A DNA stretch of 64,000 nt from Selaginella moellendorffii (GCF_000143415.4 NW_003314309.1:96022-160021); one strand, 5' to 3'. Shown: positions 1-10,455, counted from the first letter of the stretch. The notes: generated by a model not told the origin, from the letters alone. Made by a program: numbers and translations.

Positions 1-1140
1 CTGCTTCTTTAAACTTAAAAACCTGTTGACCCTTTGGCTTAGAATTATCTTTCCATGGCAGTTCATTCTATAATTGTTTCAATTCTTCCAAAAATAATGA
101 CCAATAAATACTAGGTACTAGGAAGTTTTGGGCCTATAAAAATTATAAATATAAATATTTCATTCTATTTTTTAAACTGATACCTGGTATAATCATAATA
201 AGAAATATAAATGAAGGCTTAATTGCTAGAGTTGGTGGTATATTATTATTAATTGCAACAATTGCCTATCATGAATATATTTATGCCATTAATTTTATTG
301 GAGAAAGATCATCTGTAGCCATAGTAAGATGTATATCTCTTGGATCTACTGCAAAATTTGGGTAATCATCTTCAAATTTTTTTTAAGTTGAACCATCTGC
401 AAACATTCTCATTATTCCATTAATGGATCAATGATAAAATGATAAGCTATATATTTTTTTATTTCTCTACATTGAAATTATTATTGAAGTCAAGGTATAA
501 TAGAGATAAAATAAAAATTAATAATAAATTTAAATAATAAATTAATAAATATTAATTACCTTACAAAATGATCTGTTTCTTTTCTTAATATTTCAGTAAT
601 AACTTGCACCTTAAACACGCCAACAAAATAGAAGCACTTCCCCCTTTATAAATAGGTAATAAATTGTCTTCATTTCCATGTAAACAATCTTAAAAATAAT
701 TAAATACATTATCATCCTCAATATCATCATTGCCACTACCATTACCATCACTCAAATTAATATAACAATCATATGGAATTATAGAGCTTTTATCAATTTA
801 AAACAATTGCTGTACTAAAGTAGTAAATCTGCATAATCTAATCCTTTGAATACCATGTATCATGTGGTGCTAAAGAATGTTTACCATAAAGACAAATATG
901 ATTTATGATAATTTGTATAAGGCAAATGCTTTAAAGAATATGTTACTACAAATTATTTTAGTTGTAAAGGACAACTATAATTTCCAACTTAAATTTGAGT
1001 AACTATAAAGCTATCACAAATTACAACTGAAAATTTGTAACTAAAGCCAATTTGCTACTAACATTTAAGTTGAGTTGATTACAACTTAAATTTCCAACAA
1101 ACACAAGAATTTTGTTGGAAAAACATATCATTATAATGCT
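1..1140 (-). mobile_element. CACTA (En/Spm-type) transposon relic, TNP2 transposase remains, enters from left edge
   Basis: Read on the minus strand, the segment near 275-375 gives a run like 'DDYPNFAVDPRDIHLTMA', followed by 'PPTLAIKPSFIFLIMIIPG' near 175-240. This is the order and wording of the TNP2 (Transposase_21) core of plant CACTA elements (DPRxxxLxLAxDG ... LPPWLxxKxxFxxLxLxIPG). After a short intron-like gap, remains of the 'GPK..' and 'PKGQQVFKF' parts lie near 30-140. Stops and frameshifts show it is dead. The 860-1130 part holds the AT-rich subterminal zone with many direct and inverted copies of a motif like caacttaaatttg. The same sequence recurs at 14310-17322, 46390-48839 and 63235-64000. 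In this copy the terminal inverted repeat beside the LRR promoter has been lost. Confidence 0.8.
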
Positions 1141-1523
1141 TTTACGGACTGGCAGAAGTCAAGTCTAAGTCTTGTGTCGAAATCCACATTCTATCCACTG
1201 TGGCCAAAAAATCACCACAAAAAAAAATTGTGCAAAAATCTATGTTATGTAATATAGTTGATAGCCCAGTATACCAATGGCAAATCCCAAGTCCCCCACT
1301 TTATTGACTAGCAAGGCTTTTATCAAGACCCTTTGCTAGTCAATAAAGTCAATAAAGTATTTTTACAATGGTAAATCCCAAGTCCCCCACTTTATTGACT
1401 ACCTCAATTGACTCGAAGTCAAGTGTGCCAAGAATTGATTAGCAAATGTGCGTGTAAACTCTTACAAAAAAAAAGAAGAACCTCAGCTTTCATGATAGCG
1501 TTCACTCTTTGATGTTCTGATCC
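1140..1523 (+). promoter_or_regulatory. Upstream region of LRR-RLP copy A
   Basis: This stretch between the CACTA end and the ATG is shared with copy C (48841-49144), up to the same 5'-UTR sequence just before the start codon. It is absent from copy B. A TATA-like AT-rich patch (tatgttatgtaatatag) lies about 1241-1257. Copy A differs from C by an extra duplicated 30-bp segment and a hairpin (annotated separately). Its role as a promoter is inferred from position and conservation only. Confidence 0.4.
1281..1401. repeat. Promoter direct repeat with nested 17-bp perfect inverted repeat
   Basis: A 29-30 bp segment (aaatcccaagtcccccactttattgacta) occurs at about 1281-1310 and again at about 1372-1401. 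Between them, ACTTTATTGACTAGCAA at 1298-1314 is answered by its exact reverse complement at 1333-1349, with an 18-nt loop. Copy C has a single copy of the segment and no inverted partner, so this is private to copy A. Confidence 0.85.
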
Positions 1524-4500
1524 ATGGCCATGTCTCTCGCGGATTTGCTGCTGCCTTTGTTTCTAATCGTCTTTCTCACAAGATCCCGGTCACAGTGCCC
1601 CACAAATCCATCCGCAATCGTGAACGACACACAGGTTCTTCTCTCTCTCCGTGACAGGCTTGGCATCAAAGTGTGGAACGAGACTGCCAATCCAAGAGCA
1701 TGGCGGGGAGTGGAGTGGAGCTCGGACAACCAAGTGGAGGGCCTCGCTCTGTCCAGGTATAATCTCTCGGGAGTTTTTCCTGCCACCTGGGCCGAGCTTC
1801 CATCGCTGGCTCGCCTGGACCTCTCGCAAAACGGCCTCTCCTCGCTGGAAGTCCCTTGCAAAAATACGCAGCTCAACCTCCTCAACTTGAGCTCCAATTC
1901 CCTGCAAGAGTTCCCCGGAAATCTCTCCAGCCTCGAGAGTTTGGAAAGCCTGGACCTCAGTGGGAACTTCTTAACAGTGGCCAGACTCCCAAAGTTTAGC
2001 TTGACGCTGCGATCGCTCAACCTGTCCATCAACAACTTAACTGGGAGCTTTTCCATTGGTGGTAACCTGGGACTGGAGGCACTGGAACTCTCGCACAACG
2101 GCCTCAGCGGCTCCATTCCAGAAACTTTCGGGGAGATGACGAACTTGACGCGCCTGGACATATCGTATAACAGGTTTAGAGGAGATCTACCCGATATTTG
2201 GAGCAAGAACTTGGAGCTCAGGTACATGCGTATCTCCGAAAATTCGCTCCAGGGTGGTTTGCCACCGAGCTTGAGAAGGCTACGCAAGCTCTCGGAATTA
2301 CACGCTGCATACAACTCTCTCTCCGGGCCACTGGAGCTGGAAGATGGCGACTTTGCAAGCATCGAGGTTTTGAACCTCGGGGTAAACTGGTTTAGCAGAA
2401 CGATCCCGGCTACGCTGGGAGGCTTGAGGAACATCAGAGAGATATGGCTCTACAGCAATAACTTGACTGGAACAATCCCAGGCGAGCTCTCGAAGCTCTC
2501 GCATCTCCAGAAGCTGGTTCTCATGGGGAATCGTTTTAGTGGCGCCATTCCAGGCGAGCTCTCGAAGCTCTCGCATCTCCAGCTGCTGGTTCTCACGGGG
2601 AATCGTTTTAGTGGCGCCATACCTCCAGAGCTTGGAAACTGGTCGAACATCAGAGAGATATGGCTCGACAGCAATAACTTGACTGGAACAATCCCAGGCG
2701 AGCTCTCGAAGCTCTCGCATCTCCAGAAGCTGGTTCTCAGGGGGAATCGTTTTAGTGGCGCCATTCCAGGCGAGCTCTCGAAGCTCTCGCATCTCCAGCT
2801 GCTGGTTCTCACGGGGAATCGTTTTAGTGGCGCCATACCTCCGGAGCTTGGAAACTGGTCGAACATCAGAGAGATATGGCTCGGCAGCAATAACTTGACT
2901 GGAACAATCCCAGGCGAGCTCTCGAAGCTCTCGCATCTCCAGCTGCTGGTTCTCACGGGGAATCGTTTTAGTGGCGCCATACCTCCAGAGCTTGGAAACT
3001 GGTCGAACATCAGAGAGATATGGCTCGACAGCAATAACTTGACTGGAACAATCCCAGGCGAGCTCTCGAAGCTCTCGCATCTCCAGCTGCTGGTTCTCAC
3101 GGGGAATCGTTTTAGTGGCGCCATACCTCCAGAGCTTGGAAACTGGTCGAACATCAGAGAGATATGGCTCGACAGCAATAACTTGACTGGAACAATCCCA
3201 GGCGAGCTCTCGAAGCTCTCGCATCTCCAGAAGCTGGTTCTCAGGGGGAATCGTTTTAGTGGCGCCATTCCAGGCGAGCTCTCGAAGCTCTCGCATCTCC
3301 AGCTGCTGGTTCTCACGGGGAATCGTTTTAGTGGCGCCATACCTCCGGAGCTTGGAAACTGGTCGAACATCAGAGAGATATGGCTCGGCAGCAATAACTT
3401 GACTGGAACAATCCCAGGCGAGCTCTCGAAGCTCTCGCATCTCCAGCTGCTGGTTCTCACGGGGAATCGTTTTAGTGGCGCCATACCTCCAGAGCTTGGA
3501 AACTGGTCGAACATCAGAGAGATATGGCTCGACAGCAATTACTTGACTGGAACAATCCCAGGCGAGCTCTCGAAGCTCTCGCATCTCCAGATGCTGGTTC
3601 TCAACAGGAACGACATGGGCGGGGAGCTCCCTTCCGGACTCTCCAACTGCACCGAGCTCGTTAGTCTCTGGCTGGACCAGAACAAGTTCTCTGGAAATCT
3701 CCCTGACAGCTTCGGGAATTTGAGCCGCCTGTTCCTTCTGTCGCTTTACAGCAACGATCTTGTCGGTTCAATCCCGGCCATGTTGCAAAACATGTCGGCT
3801 CTGCAGTTCCTCTTCCTCTCAAACAACAGCTTCAGCGGCTCCATACCGGACTGGCTTCCCAGGCTCACGAACTTACGAGCCATGGACTTCTCGGTTAACA
3901 GGTTCTCTGGGGAGATGCCGGAAAGCATTGGCCGACTGTTTGCCAACGTCCAGCTTTACAACAAGAACAAACGGTCTGTGATGATTCAAACCGGGCAAGG
4001 ACTCGTCTACAACAGCTTCGCCTTCCCGACCTACATAAACTTCTCCTTCAACCAGCTGACTGGAAGCATTCCAGCTGCCATTGGCGACCTCTACAAGCTC
4101 CAGGTGCTGGACCTGAGCCACAACCAGCTAACAGGTCCCATTCCCGAGTCCCTGGGGAAGGCAAGGAATCTCTCCGACGTGGCGCTTGCGAGCAATCGTC
4201 TCAATGGCTCCATACCATCGTCCGTGGCGGACCTCTCGTTTCTCACCTTCTTTGACGTCTCCAACAACAGCCTGGTGGGACGGATACCTGACAGCCCGCA
4301 ACTCTCGTCCATGGACGCGGCTCTCTTCGCTGGGAATCAGCTCTGTGGCTTGCCACTGACCAACACCTGTTCGAGCACTGCTATGCTGCCACATAAGCTT
4401 AGAACAGAGGGACAAGGTGGTAGCGAACAGGACCAAACAGAGGTGATAACACTTGTCAGTGTTGCGATCTTCGTGGCAGCCTTCTTCAACGCGTTCTTCT

Positions 4501-4568
4501 GGACCTACTTTGCGGCAAACCACAGAGCTCATTCCCAGCTCTGTGGATGCTGGCAATCAAATCTCTAG
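1524..4568 (+). CDS. Leucine-rich-repeat receptor-like protein (RLP), copy A
   Basis: Single-exon gene of 1014 aa. Residues 1-24 form a signal peptide (hydrophobic core LADLLLPLFLIVFL, cut near RSQ). An N-terminal cap follows. Most of the rest is 24-residue extracellular plant LRRs (LxxLxxLxLxxNxLxGxIP), well over thirty of them. A non-LRR island sits around 820-850 (VQLYNKNKRSVMIQ), as is usual before the last LRRs of RLPs. Then come a C-cap with the pair NQLCGLPLTNTC, an acidic juxtamembrane stretch, one transmembrane helix (VITLVSVAIFVAAFFNAFFW) and a short cytoplasmic tail. There is no kinase domain, so it should act at the cell surface with a partner kinase; the ligand is unknown. The first ATG in frame is used; MAMS gives the signal peptide. 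The LRR array has expanded internally compared with copies B and C. Its 3' end overlaps the convergent PPR pseudogene by about 12 bp. Confidence 0.9.
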   Translation: MAMSLADLLLPLFLIVFLTRSRSQCPTNPSAIVNDTQVLLSLRDRLGIKVWNETANPRAWRGVEWSSDNQVEGLALSRYNLSGVFPATWAELPSLARLDLSQNGLSSLEVPCKNTQLNLLNLSSNSLQEFPGNLSSLESLESLDLSGNFLTVARLPKFSLTLRSLNLSINNLTGSFSIGGNLGLEALELSHNGLSGSIPETFGEMTNLTRLDISYNRFRGDLPDIWSKNLELRYMRISENSLQGGLPPSLRRLRKLSELHAAYNSLSGPLELEDGDFASIEVLNLGVNWFSRTIPATLGGLRNIREIWLYSNNLTGTIPGELSKLSHLQKLVLMGNRFSGAIPGELSKLSHLQLLVLTGNRFSGAIPPELGNWSNIREIWLDSNNLTGTIPGELSKLSHLQKLVLRGNRFSGAIPGELSKLSHLQLLVLTGNRFSGAIPPELGNWSNIREIWLGSNNLTGTIPGELSKLSHLQLLVLTGNRFSGAIPPELGNWSNIREIWLDSNNLTGTIPGELSKLSHLQLLVLTGNRFSGAIPPELGNWSNIREIWLDSNNLTGTIPGELSKLSHLQKLVLRGNRFSGAIPGELSKLSHLQLLVLTGNRFSGAIPPELGNWSNIREIWLGSNNLTGTIPGELSKLSHLQLLVLTGNRFSGAIPPELGNWSNIREIWLDSNYLTGTIPGELSKLSHLQMLVLNRNDMGGELPSGLSNCTELVSLWLDQNKFSGNLPDSFGNLSRLFLLSLYSNDLVGSIPAMLQNMSALQFLFLSNNSFSGSIPDWLPRLTNLRAMDFSVNRFSGEMPESIGRLFANVQLYNKNKRSVMIQTGQGLVYNSFAFPTYINFSFNQLTGSIPAAIGDLYKLQVLDLSHNQLTGPIPESLGKARNLSDVALASNRLNGSIPSSVADLSFLTFFDVSNNSLVGRIPDSPQLSSMDAALFAGNQLCGLPLTNTCSSTAMLPHKLRTEGQGGSEQDQTEVITLVSVAIFVAAFFNAFFWTYFAANHRAHSQLCGCWQSNL
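2667..3587 (+). repeat. In-frame 504-bp higher-order LRR duplication
   Basis: The block 2667-3170 (168 codons, seven 24-residue LRRs) is repeated from 3171 with almost no differences until about 3587. Within it, the alternating modules GELSKLSHLQLLVLTGN and PELGNWSNIREIWLDSN recur as 72- and 144-bp units. All unit lengths are multiples of 72 bp, so the frame is preserved. The near identity points to very recent unequal exchange. Confidence 0.9.
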
Positions 4569-6885
4569 CTCGTCCACCATGTTGCTGCCGTCCTTTCTAC
4601 CTTCCAGTTTGTAATCCATCACGACCGCTTGATGAAGTGAACTCTTCTTATCCGCTTTCAAGGCCGCCTCCTGTATAGTCTTGAGCTTATCATGATCCTC
4701 CCACAGCCCCACCCTCCGGTAGATGCTCGCCATCAGAACGTACGCAGCCGAGTCATTCTCGTCGATTCTTCGTCAGTGCCTCGAACGCAATCCTCCCCAC
4801 TTCCACTTACGGCAGGCCCCGAGGACGCTCCTCCAAACCCCAGCATCCGCTCTCAAAGGCATGCTCTCGAGGACTTTCACGGCCTCTTCCAGTCGGTTAA
4901 GAGATCCACCAAGCTGCTGTAGTGATGAATCCCGCAAACAATGCCAGAGTCCGGGTCCATTGCCTGGAAAAACTCCCTGCCTCGTTCAACTAGGCCGCCG
5001 TGGCTGCAAGCAGTGATGACCGAGACAAATGTGATTGCGTTTGCTCGCACGCCATCTTCTCGCATCTCGCGAAAGGCTTCGAACACGCGCGACATGTCAC
5101 CCTGTTGGCCGAATCCCGTGATCAGTGCATTCCAGGCGACGATATCTCGGACTGCCAGAGATCCAAACAAGTGCTCGGCCGCACTCATAACTCCGCACTT
5201 CCTGTAGAAGTTTACTCCCCACAACTTGATCGTCTTCCAGCCCACGCCTGTAAAGATCAGCCTAGGCCGTAAGTCCCGCTACAAGAGTCCGAGAGTTTGG
5301 AGCACAGTCCACTGCAAGAGTTCCAGCCGGAGCTCACTCTCACCGTTGTCTATATATCCCTGTATCAAGCTCGTCCAAACGACAACGTCCCGGCTAGGCA
5401 TGCGTTTGAAAACTGCTCGAGCTTTCACCATATCTCCACACTTGGCATACATGTCCACCAAGCTGCTCCCGACAAATCTGTGCTCGCAGCGTCCAAACTT
5501 CGCGGCGAGAGAATGAATCTCCATCCCCTTTTCTAGGCTCTGGATTCGCACTAGCTTTCCATCTTCTCACGGAACAGGTGGCTCGGACGCTGAAAGCGCA
5601 GCAACAAACGTTCTCTCGTCCGGATCGTCCTCCCGAGCCATGCCGAAGAACAGCTCCAAGGCCAGCTTGCTGTCTCCACTTACATCGGCCAGCCATGCCA
5701 TCGAAGACCTTGCGAGCTTCCTCTAGTTGTTTGAAGCTTCACCGTGGATAGCCACCCCGGTTTCCAAGCTCTTTCTCTTCACGAGTTGCCGTCGACATCC
5801 ACCGCTTCTTCTCGCATTGCCGAGCTCGCACAGGCGGCAAGCGCAGCAACACACGTCCGAGAGCTTGGACAGCACCCAGATAGCTTCATATCTTCGAAGA
5901 ACACGAGAGCCAGCTCGCTTTCCCCGTTGTCCACAAAGCCTTGTATCAAGCTCGTCCAGAGCACGACATCACGACGAGGCATGCTCTCGAAAACCATCCG
6001 CGCGTCGACCATGCTCCCACACTTTGAGTACCTGTCACTTGGCTGCTCCCCAGGAAGATATCTCCACAGCAGTGGCTTTTCACAGCTCCATCGTGAACAG
6101 CGAGCTCCTTCTCCAGGCTCTTCGTCTTCACCATCTTTTGGTGGCCTCCTCTTTCACTGCTAGATTCGCACAGCCCTTGGCAGCAGCAACGAAAGTCCGA
6201 GAGTTTGGCGAGCAGCCCATCTTCCCAAAGAACTCGAGAGCGACCTCGCTTTCTCCATTCTCTACGTAGCCCAGTATCAACGCGTTCCAGGAGACCACGT
6301 CTCACTGTGGCATCTCGTCGAAGACCGATCGAGCATCGAGCATGATGCCGCACTTAGCTCGAGAGGAAAACGTCTTCGCTGCAAGACGGTCCCATCTGCT
6401 TGGCTTGAGAATGGATGCCTCTGCCGGTCTCGAGACTAGCCTCCTTGACGAGCTTCCCATCGACCAAAACAGCGTCTTCCTTCGCCGCGAGGCTGCTACA
6501 AGCCTTTGCCGCGTCCTGGAGTTTGGCTTGCAGCCCGACCGCCTGGCTTGCATCCTCTCGAAGAGATCCAGAGCCACATCGCCCAGACGTAGCCCAGCAT
6601 CAAGGACATCACGTTTGGGTGAAGAATGCTGTCGAACACACGGCGGGAATCCTCCATGCTGCCGCATTTCGCGTACATGTCCACAAGCGCATTGACAACA
6701 TGGATCCCCAGCTGCTTGCTCTCCGCCGCCTGGGCGTGGATCGCCCAGGCGCAAATTGCCCTTGCGCAAATCCGTTGTGACCTTCAACGCCGACACCTGC
6801 TGATCGGGCGCCCGCGGCGGCGCTGCCGAAGGAGCGAATGCTGGTGCGGCGCATCGAATCGCTGCCGTCGCCAAGACTCATCCAT
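4557..6885 (-). pseudogene. PPR (PLS-type) protein pseudogene, copy A
   Basis: Reading the minus strand from about 6885 down, PPR motifs appear in correct order but in shifting frames. They include NALVDMYAKCGSMEDSRRVF near 6600-6690, MVDARMVFESMPRRDVVLW near 5950-6010, SSLVDMYAKCGDMVKARAVF near 5400-5480, and RDIVAWNALITGFGQQGD plus ITFVSVITACSHGGLVERGR near 4950-5160. An E-type tail, IDENDSAAYVLMASIYRSAG, lies near 4690-4780. In plants such proteins normally act in organellar RNA processing or editing. At least half a dozen frameshifts or stops break the reading frame, and the same type of decay is seen in copies B and C. The 3' end overlaps the LRR gene's last codons. No DYW domain is visible. 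Confidence 0.8.
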
Positions 6886-6943
6886 CGCAAGAACCCTAAA
6901 CATTTGCTAGCAACATGGAAATTCAACCAAGGCCGTCGATTCA

Positions 6944-7433
6944 AGAATATCTGACGGTTGGAAATGAATCGGGGATGGAAAAACCTTGAGGTACTCAGGA
7001 AAAATCGCCCTGTACAACCCAGCGTAGCCTTGGGTGCGAACAATGTGCCTCAGCGCGCTCGCAATCCCAGGCTTGTAAGCCGGTGTCCATCTCCGGTCGC
7101 CCTCGAGTTAAGTCGATCGGAAACACCGCTGAAAACAGGAACTATGGCGATCACGCTCTTAAGACTCTTACCTGTTGAGGCAGCGATTCCTGCTACTCCA
7201 CCGGAGATCAAGCTTGTCACCATCCTACTCGGGCCTGAAAGTAAACATGTAACGCCAGGAAGCCTAAGCTTGTCAAAACGGTGTTTACCAATGCGATGCT
7301 GCTCTGTGCTTATAAAGCTTTTCCAAAAATTCCTCACACTCCAAAACTAAAAAAAAATCCAACTTTGAGCGTTCCAGTAGTTGTAGAGAGTGTCATACAA
7401 GCAGAAGTTTATCGCAATTGTTGGGCCTAAGTC
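6944..7433 (-). pseudogene. Mitochondrial carrier family (SLC25) C-terminal fragment, copy A
   Basis: Three exon-like pieces lie in order on the minus strand. About 7368-7432 gives GPTIAINFCLYDTLYNYW, the end of carrier repeat 2. About 7172-7240 gives MVTSLISGGVAGIAAST, the start of repeat 3, ending in a consensus donor CAG|GTAAGAG at 7171. About 6944-7128 follows a TTTTCAG acceptor and gives AVFPIDLTR, which fits the carrier signature PxDxx[K/R], then remains of YKPGIASALRHIVRTQGYAG and LYRAIFPEYL. The wording is closest to nucleotide or CoA-type carriers (INFxxYDTL, GLYRGxxPEY). A one-base shift after PIDLTR breaks the last exon. The N-terminal two thirds of the protein are absent. It lies directly upstream of the PPR pseudogene on the same strand. 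Confidence 0.75.
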
Positions 7434-8500
7434 TGTGGCATTTGGCAGGGAGGAAAACCAATACCAAAAGCATCGGTCAGAGTTCCTTATAAAGGCTAAG
7501 AAAGCTCTCCTGTTGATGGATTGTGGAAAGCGTGTGATAGATGCGGACGCACAGCAACATCTACATGCAAGAGCACAAAAGCTGTAAAGGGAACAACTAA
7601 CAACAAAGATCACAAAGCTCAAGGTGAGGAAATTCAGGAGAAGACTCCAGAACAAGATCCTAAACATGTAACCACCTTGCAGGTTCCAAACTGACAGTTG
7701 TCAAACCAGTGTAACGTGAACATGACCCAGCAGGAGCAGTCTCCAGCATCTCCACCGCACACAGCAACACCAACACAACCAGCTCTCAATGCCGACACCG
7801 ACAACATGCCACATCATTGCAAACACCACAGTTGAGAGCATCCCGAGCAAGAGTGACGCTGCAAGCCTGAGCTTACACTGGATCTTAAGCTTGGCATTTT
7901 TCCAGTTTGTGGACAAAATGCAGTGTCTCCAGTCAACACTATAGATGCCAATACCAGCAGATTTTGCAAGGCTTTTCCACGACAAGCAGATGAGCATTTT
8001 CATGCGAGACAGAGTCCAATCAACACCTTTGTCTACCAGCCCCTAGATGTGAAGCTCACGAAGATCCAGAACCATATTCTCCAGCTCAAGAGGAGCATTT
8101 GAGGTACAACTTTCTAGGAATTTGTATGCACAAAGACTTAGCACATGAATAAGGAACTCCCCAAGGAGAATGCAGAGCTTCTCCCCAAGGAGAATGCAGA
8201 GCTTCGCAATGAGATCTGACAGCTCAAGGTGAAGCAGCTGTAGGGATAGGGTGCATTACAACAGAAGAACAAGTTCAAGAATGAGCTCTCTGGAGTCATA
8301 GCAGCAATAAAACAGCCCAATGCCATGGAGAAGTGAGAGCTTCAAAATGAAACTCAACTCAGTTGTGGGAGAAAGTGGAGCATTGAAAATCAACTTTATA
8401 TTTAGAAACATCATCCTAAGTCTTGAAATTTAAATCTTAAGACTCAAGAACAGGAATGAGTGGCAGTTGCCCCATGTAGAACTAATTAAGGAGGTGAGTT
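7434..8500. other. Unidentified decayed sequence shared by all three blocks (copy A)
   Basis: No intact gene. On the plus strand, short open stretches separated by stops suggest an old protein. A Ser/Thr/Gln-rich part lies around 7720-7800. A charged, coiled-coil-like part lies around 8140-8340, with heptad-like words such as KENAELRNEI and QQKNKFKNELSG. Equivalent sequence is at 22190-23200 and 54650-55640 with the same stops, so decay came before the block was multiplied. I do not recognise the family. Confidence 0.4.
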
Positions 8501-8880
8501 AACACTCAAACTTTATCCCTTTTTTTTGTACTCTAGCTTTCCATCATTAATGCATGTCTATTTGCTCAAAATCTAGAGTACTCAAGCGATACCAAGTTTA
8601 TCTTTGCTTATGACTTCAACAAAAGCCTTCATAGGGATTGAAGGACTCAAGTCATTCCTTTTTTACTTTTTATATGTTTATTTGTGTCTAGCTAAAGCAA
8701 AATGCAAAATCAAGTCAAACAAGTGTAGTAGTAAGCATCCACTCTACTCTTACCTTCTTTTCTCTTTCATTCTTATTTTCTTTTCCTCTTTCTTTCTTTT
8801 CTAGTACAAGTTTTTAACATATAGACTTTTACCCAAGTTTCTAGGAATGGCTTGTTTTGACATTTAAAAGAATGATTGCA
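8500..8880. other. AT-rich spacer, no gene seen
   Basis: Long T/C-rich runs around 8750-8800 create open frames of low complexity only. Nothing recognisable; shared with blocks B and C. Confidence 0.5.
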
Positions 8881-9420
8881 AAACATATGAACTTTCAGCA
8901 TTTAGATTGGGATGGGTATTTGCTGTTTCTTTGGTATATGTATATCACAGGGTATAAAATTCCATTAGTGCTTCACCTTATAAACTTTTATATGGTCATT
9001 ATTCGATATTACTAATGGAGTTGAGTTTACCTTCGTGATTGCTATAAGCTGCCAATACTAAGTTTTGGGATTAACAGTTGATGAGCATTTTTCCACTCAT
9101 TCGAGTGGAGTTTATTAAGCACTTAGGCTGTGTATAAGTGGGATAATACCAGCACAACAACTTCCATCATCGTTCACCAATGGAGTATAAAGTGGATGAT
9201 TTGGTGTTAATCCATTTTCCTAATGTTACAATATATGGTTTGTCTAAGAGGCTCCTTATTCAGTAAGTTAAACTACACGTTTATAAAGTTTGGCAAAACA
9301 TTTAACAAACTAATCCTATATATATGCAATAACTTAAATCTTTTGTATAAAGGGATCAGACACCATCTACAAATCTACCAGTGTCTCCTCCTGATGTTCC
9401 TCTAGATCCTAGCCTGTCAA
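8880..9420 (+). mobile_element. Degenerate Gypsy pol (integrase C-end) relic, copy A
   Basis: Around 9150-9250 the plus strand reads EYKVDDLVLIHFPNVTIYGL and SKRLLIQ. This matches the 3' end of pol in the better preserved minus-strand Gypsy element at 26279-26527 (EYKVDDLVLVYFPHLTICGL). Upstream, near 8920-9060, the sequence follows the same element's stretch at 26556-26747 in several frames. So this is a relic of the same or a sister Gypsy family in the opposite orientation. It is present in all three blocks. Confidence 0.7.
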
Positions 9421-10020
9421 CTTGAAAACTTTAACTACCTTTCATCCTTCTAAAAGAATAAGATAATATGAGGTCTAAGTGTATAGCTATGATATTGTAT
9501 ATAAATAGTAGTATAATTTTCAAACCACTCACTTTTGTATATAAACTATGGTTTTTTGGTTAATTAAGATGCATATTTCTATATGCACTAAGAGTGCTAC
9601 TTAAACTATAAATGAGGCTAGAAAATAAACCCTTTTTATGGCATCTTTCTCAATATTAGATCAAGAGAGTAATAAATAACTCACTGAAGTTATCAGTCTT
9701 TATACTTTTTCTTAGTGAAAATCTTATAACTTAATATACATATCTAATCAATATAATTCATTGGGAGTAGGTAAAAATACCATAATATAACTAGTAAATT
9801 TTAGAAATATATTAAATTTACTTTTAAATAGGACAGAAAAAAAAGTTAAATAGAGAATGGATAAAAGTGAAAATACAAGTGATAGAGAAGAAACCATTGA
9901 TATTTTATCCACTTGAAAAGTTTTTCACCACTTAAGAAATAATAAGCTTAAATAGAATATTTTAATTCCTTTTGAAAAATTAAATATCCTTAATTTTTTT
10001 AAGGGGAAAAATTAAGAAGC
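9420..10020. other. AT-rich intergenic sequence, no gene seen
   Basis: No ORF, RNA gene or element end is recognised. Equivalent sequence lies at 24140-24790 and 56610-57226. Confidence 0.5.
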
Positions 10021-10418
10021 TGTAAGCTCCTGAATTTAGACTTCTTAGGAAGTCACCCAACCCAGTACTATTCAAACCTAAGGACATTTATCCCAAAACT
10101 CTTAATCGATTGGAAAAAAGGGTACACTTTTATTTATAGGCCTTTTCTTTTTATATTTGAACCTTATGAACTGTCTCTCAAATTATTTTCTTTGGTTGTT
10201 AAGAATCCATTACACTTTCTTGCAAATTCACGCCCTCATGAACGGAAGTTGGGAGCCACAGCTCTCCAAAGAACCCTACTTTTTTGACACCCTACCCCTT
10301 GGGTTGAGCATAGCCAAAGCAAACTGAACTTGCCAAATATCAATCAACATGTAATGCAATTCCTTTAACCAACTAACAATATGGACTGTTTCTTGAGTTG
10401 TTCTTTTTTGTTGCATTT
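10021..10418 (-). mobile_element. TRIM-like retroelement with 5S rRNA-like LTR (Cassandra-type), block A
   Basis: Starts TGTAAGCTCC at 10021. The minus strand of about 10035-10085 resembles 5S rRNA around the internal promoter: a box A-like AAG/TTAAG region and box C-like AGTACTGGGTTGGGTGACTTCC. The first LTR runs to about 10203. A second copy of the LTR's right end (atggactgtttcttgagttgttc) lies at about 10380-10412, with about 180 bp of interior between. Block B lacks exactly this segment, going from gaagc straight to atttgaggt, so it marks either an insertion in A/C or a deletion in B. Cassandra TRIMs are known to carry 5S sequence in their LTRs; assignment here is by that hallmark. Confidence 0.65.
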
Positions 10419-10455
10419 GAGGTTACCAAATGGTATTACTTAAAAAACAAGCAAT

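Noticed and set aside
2298-3584. Long minus-strand ORFs (up to 428 aa) across the LRR array
   Set aside because: They mirror the 72-bp LRR repeat on the other strand. The plus frame has signal peptide, LRR consensus and membrane helix; the antisense frames are shadows.
2485-3600. Regular repeats that could suggest a CRISPR array
   Set aside because: The units are coding 72/144-bp LRR modules without unique spacers, in a plant genome.
8604-8804. ORF of 66 aa with a hydrophobic Phe/Ser tail
   Set aside because: Derived from a T/C-rich run; not conserved at protein level between blocks.
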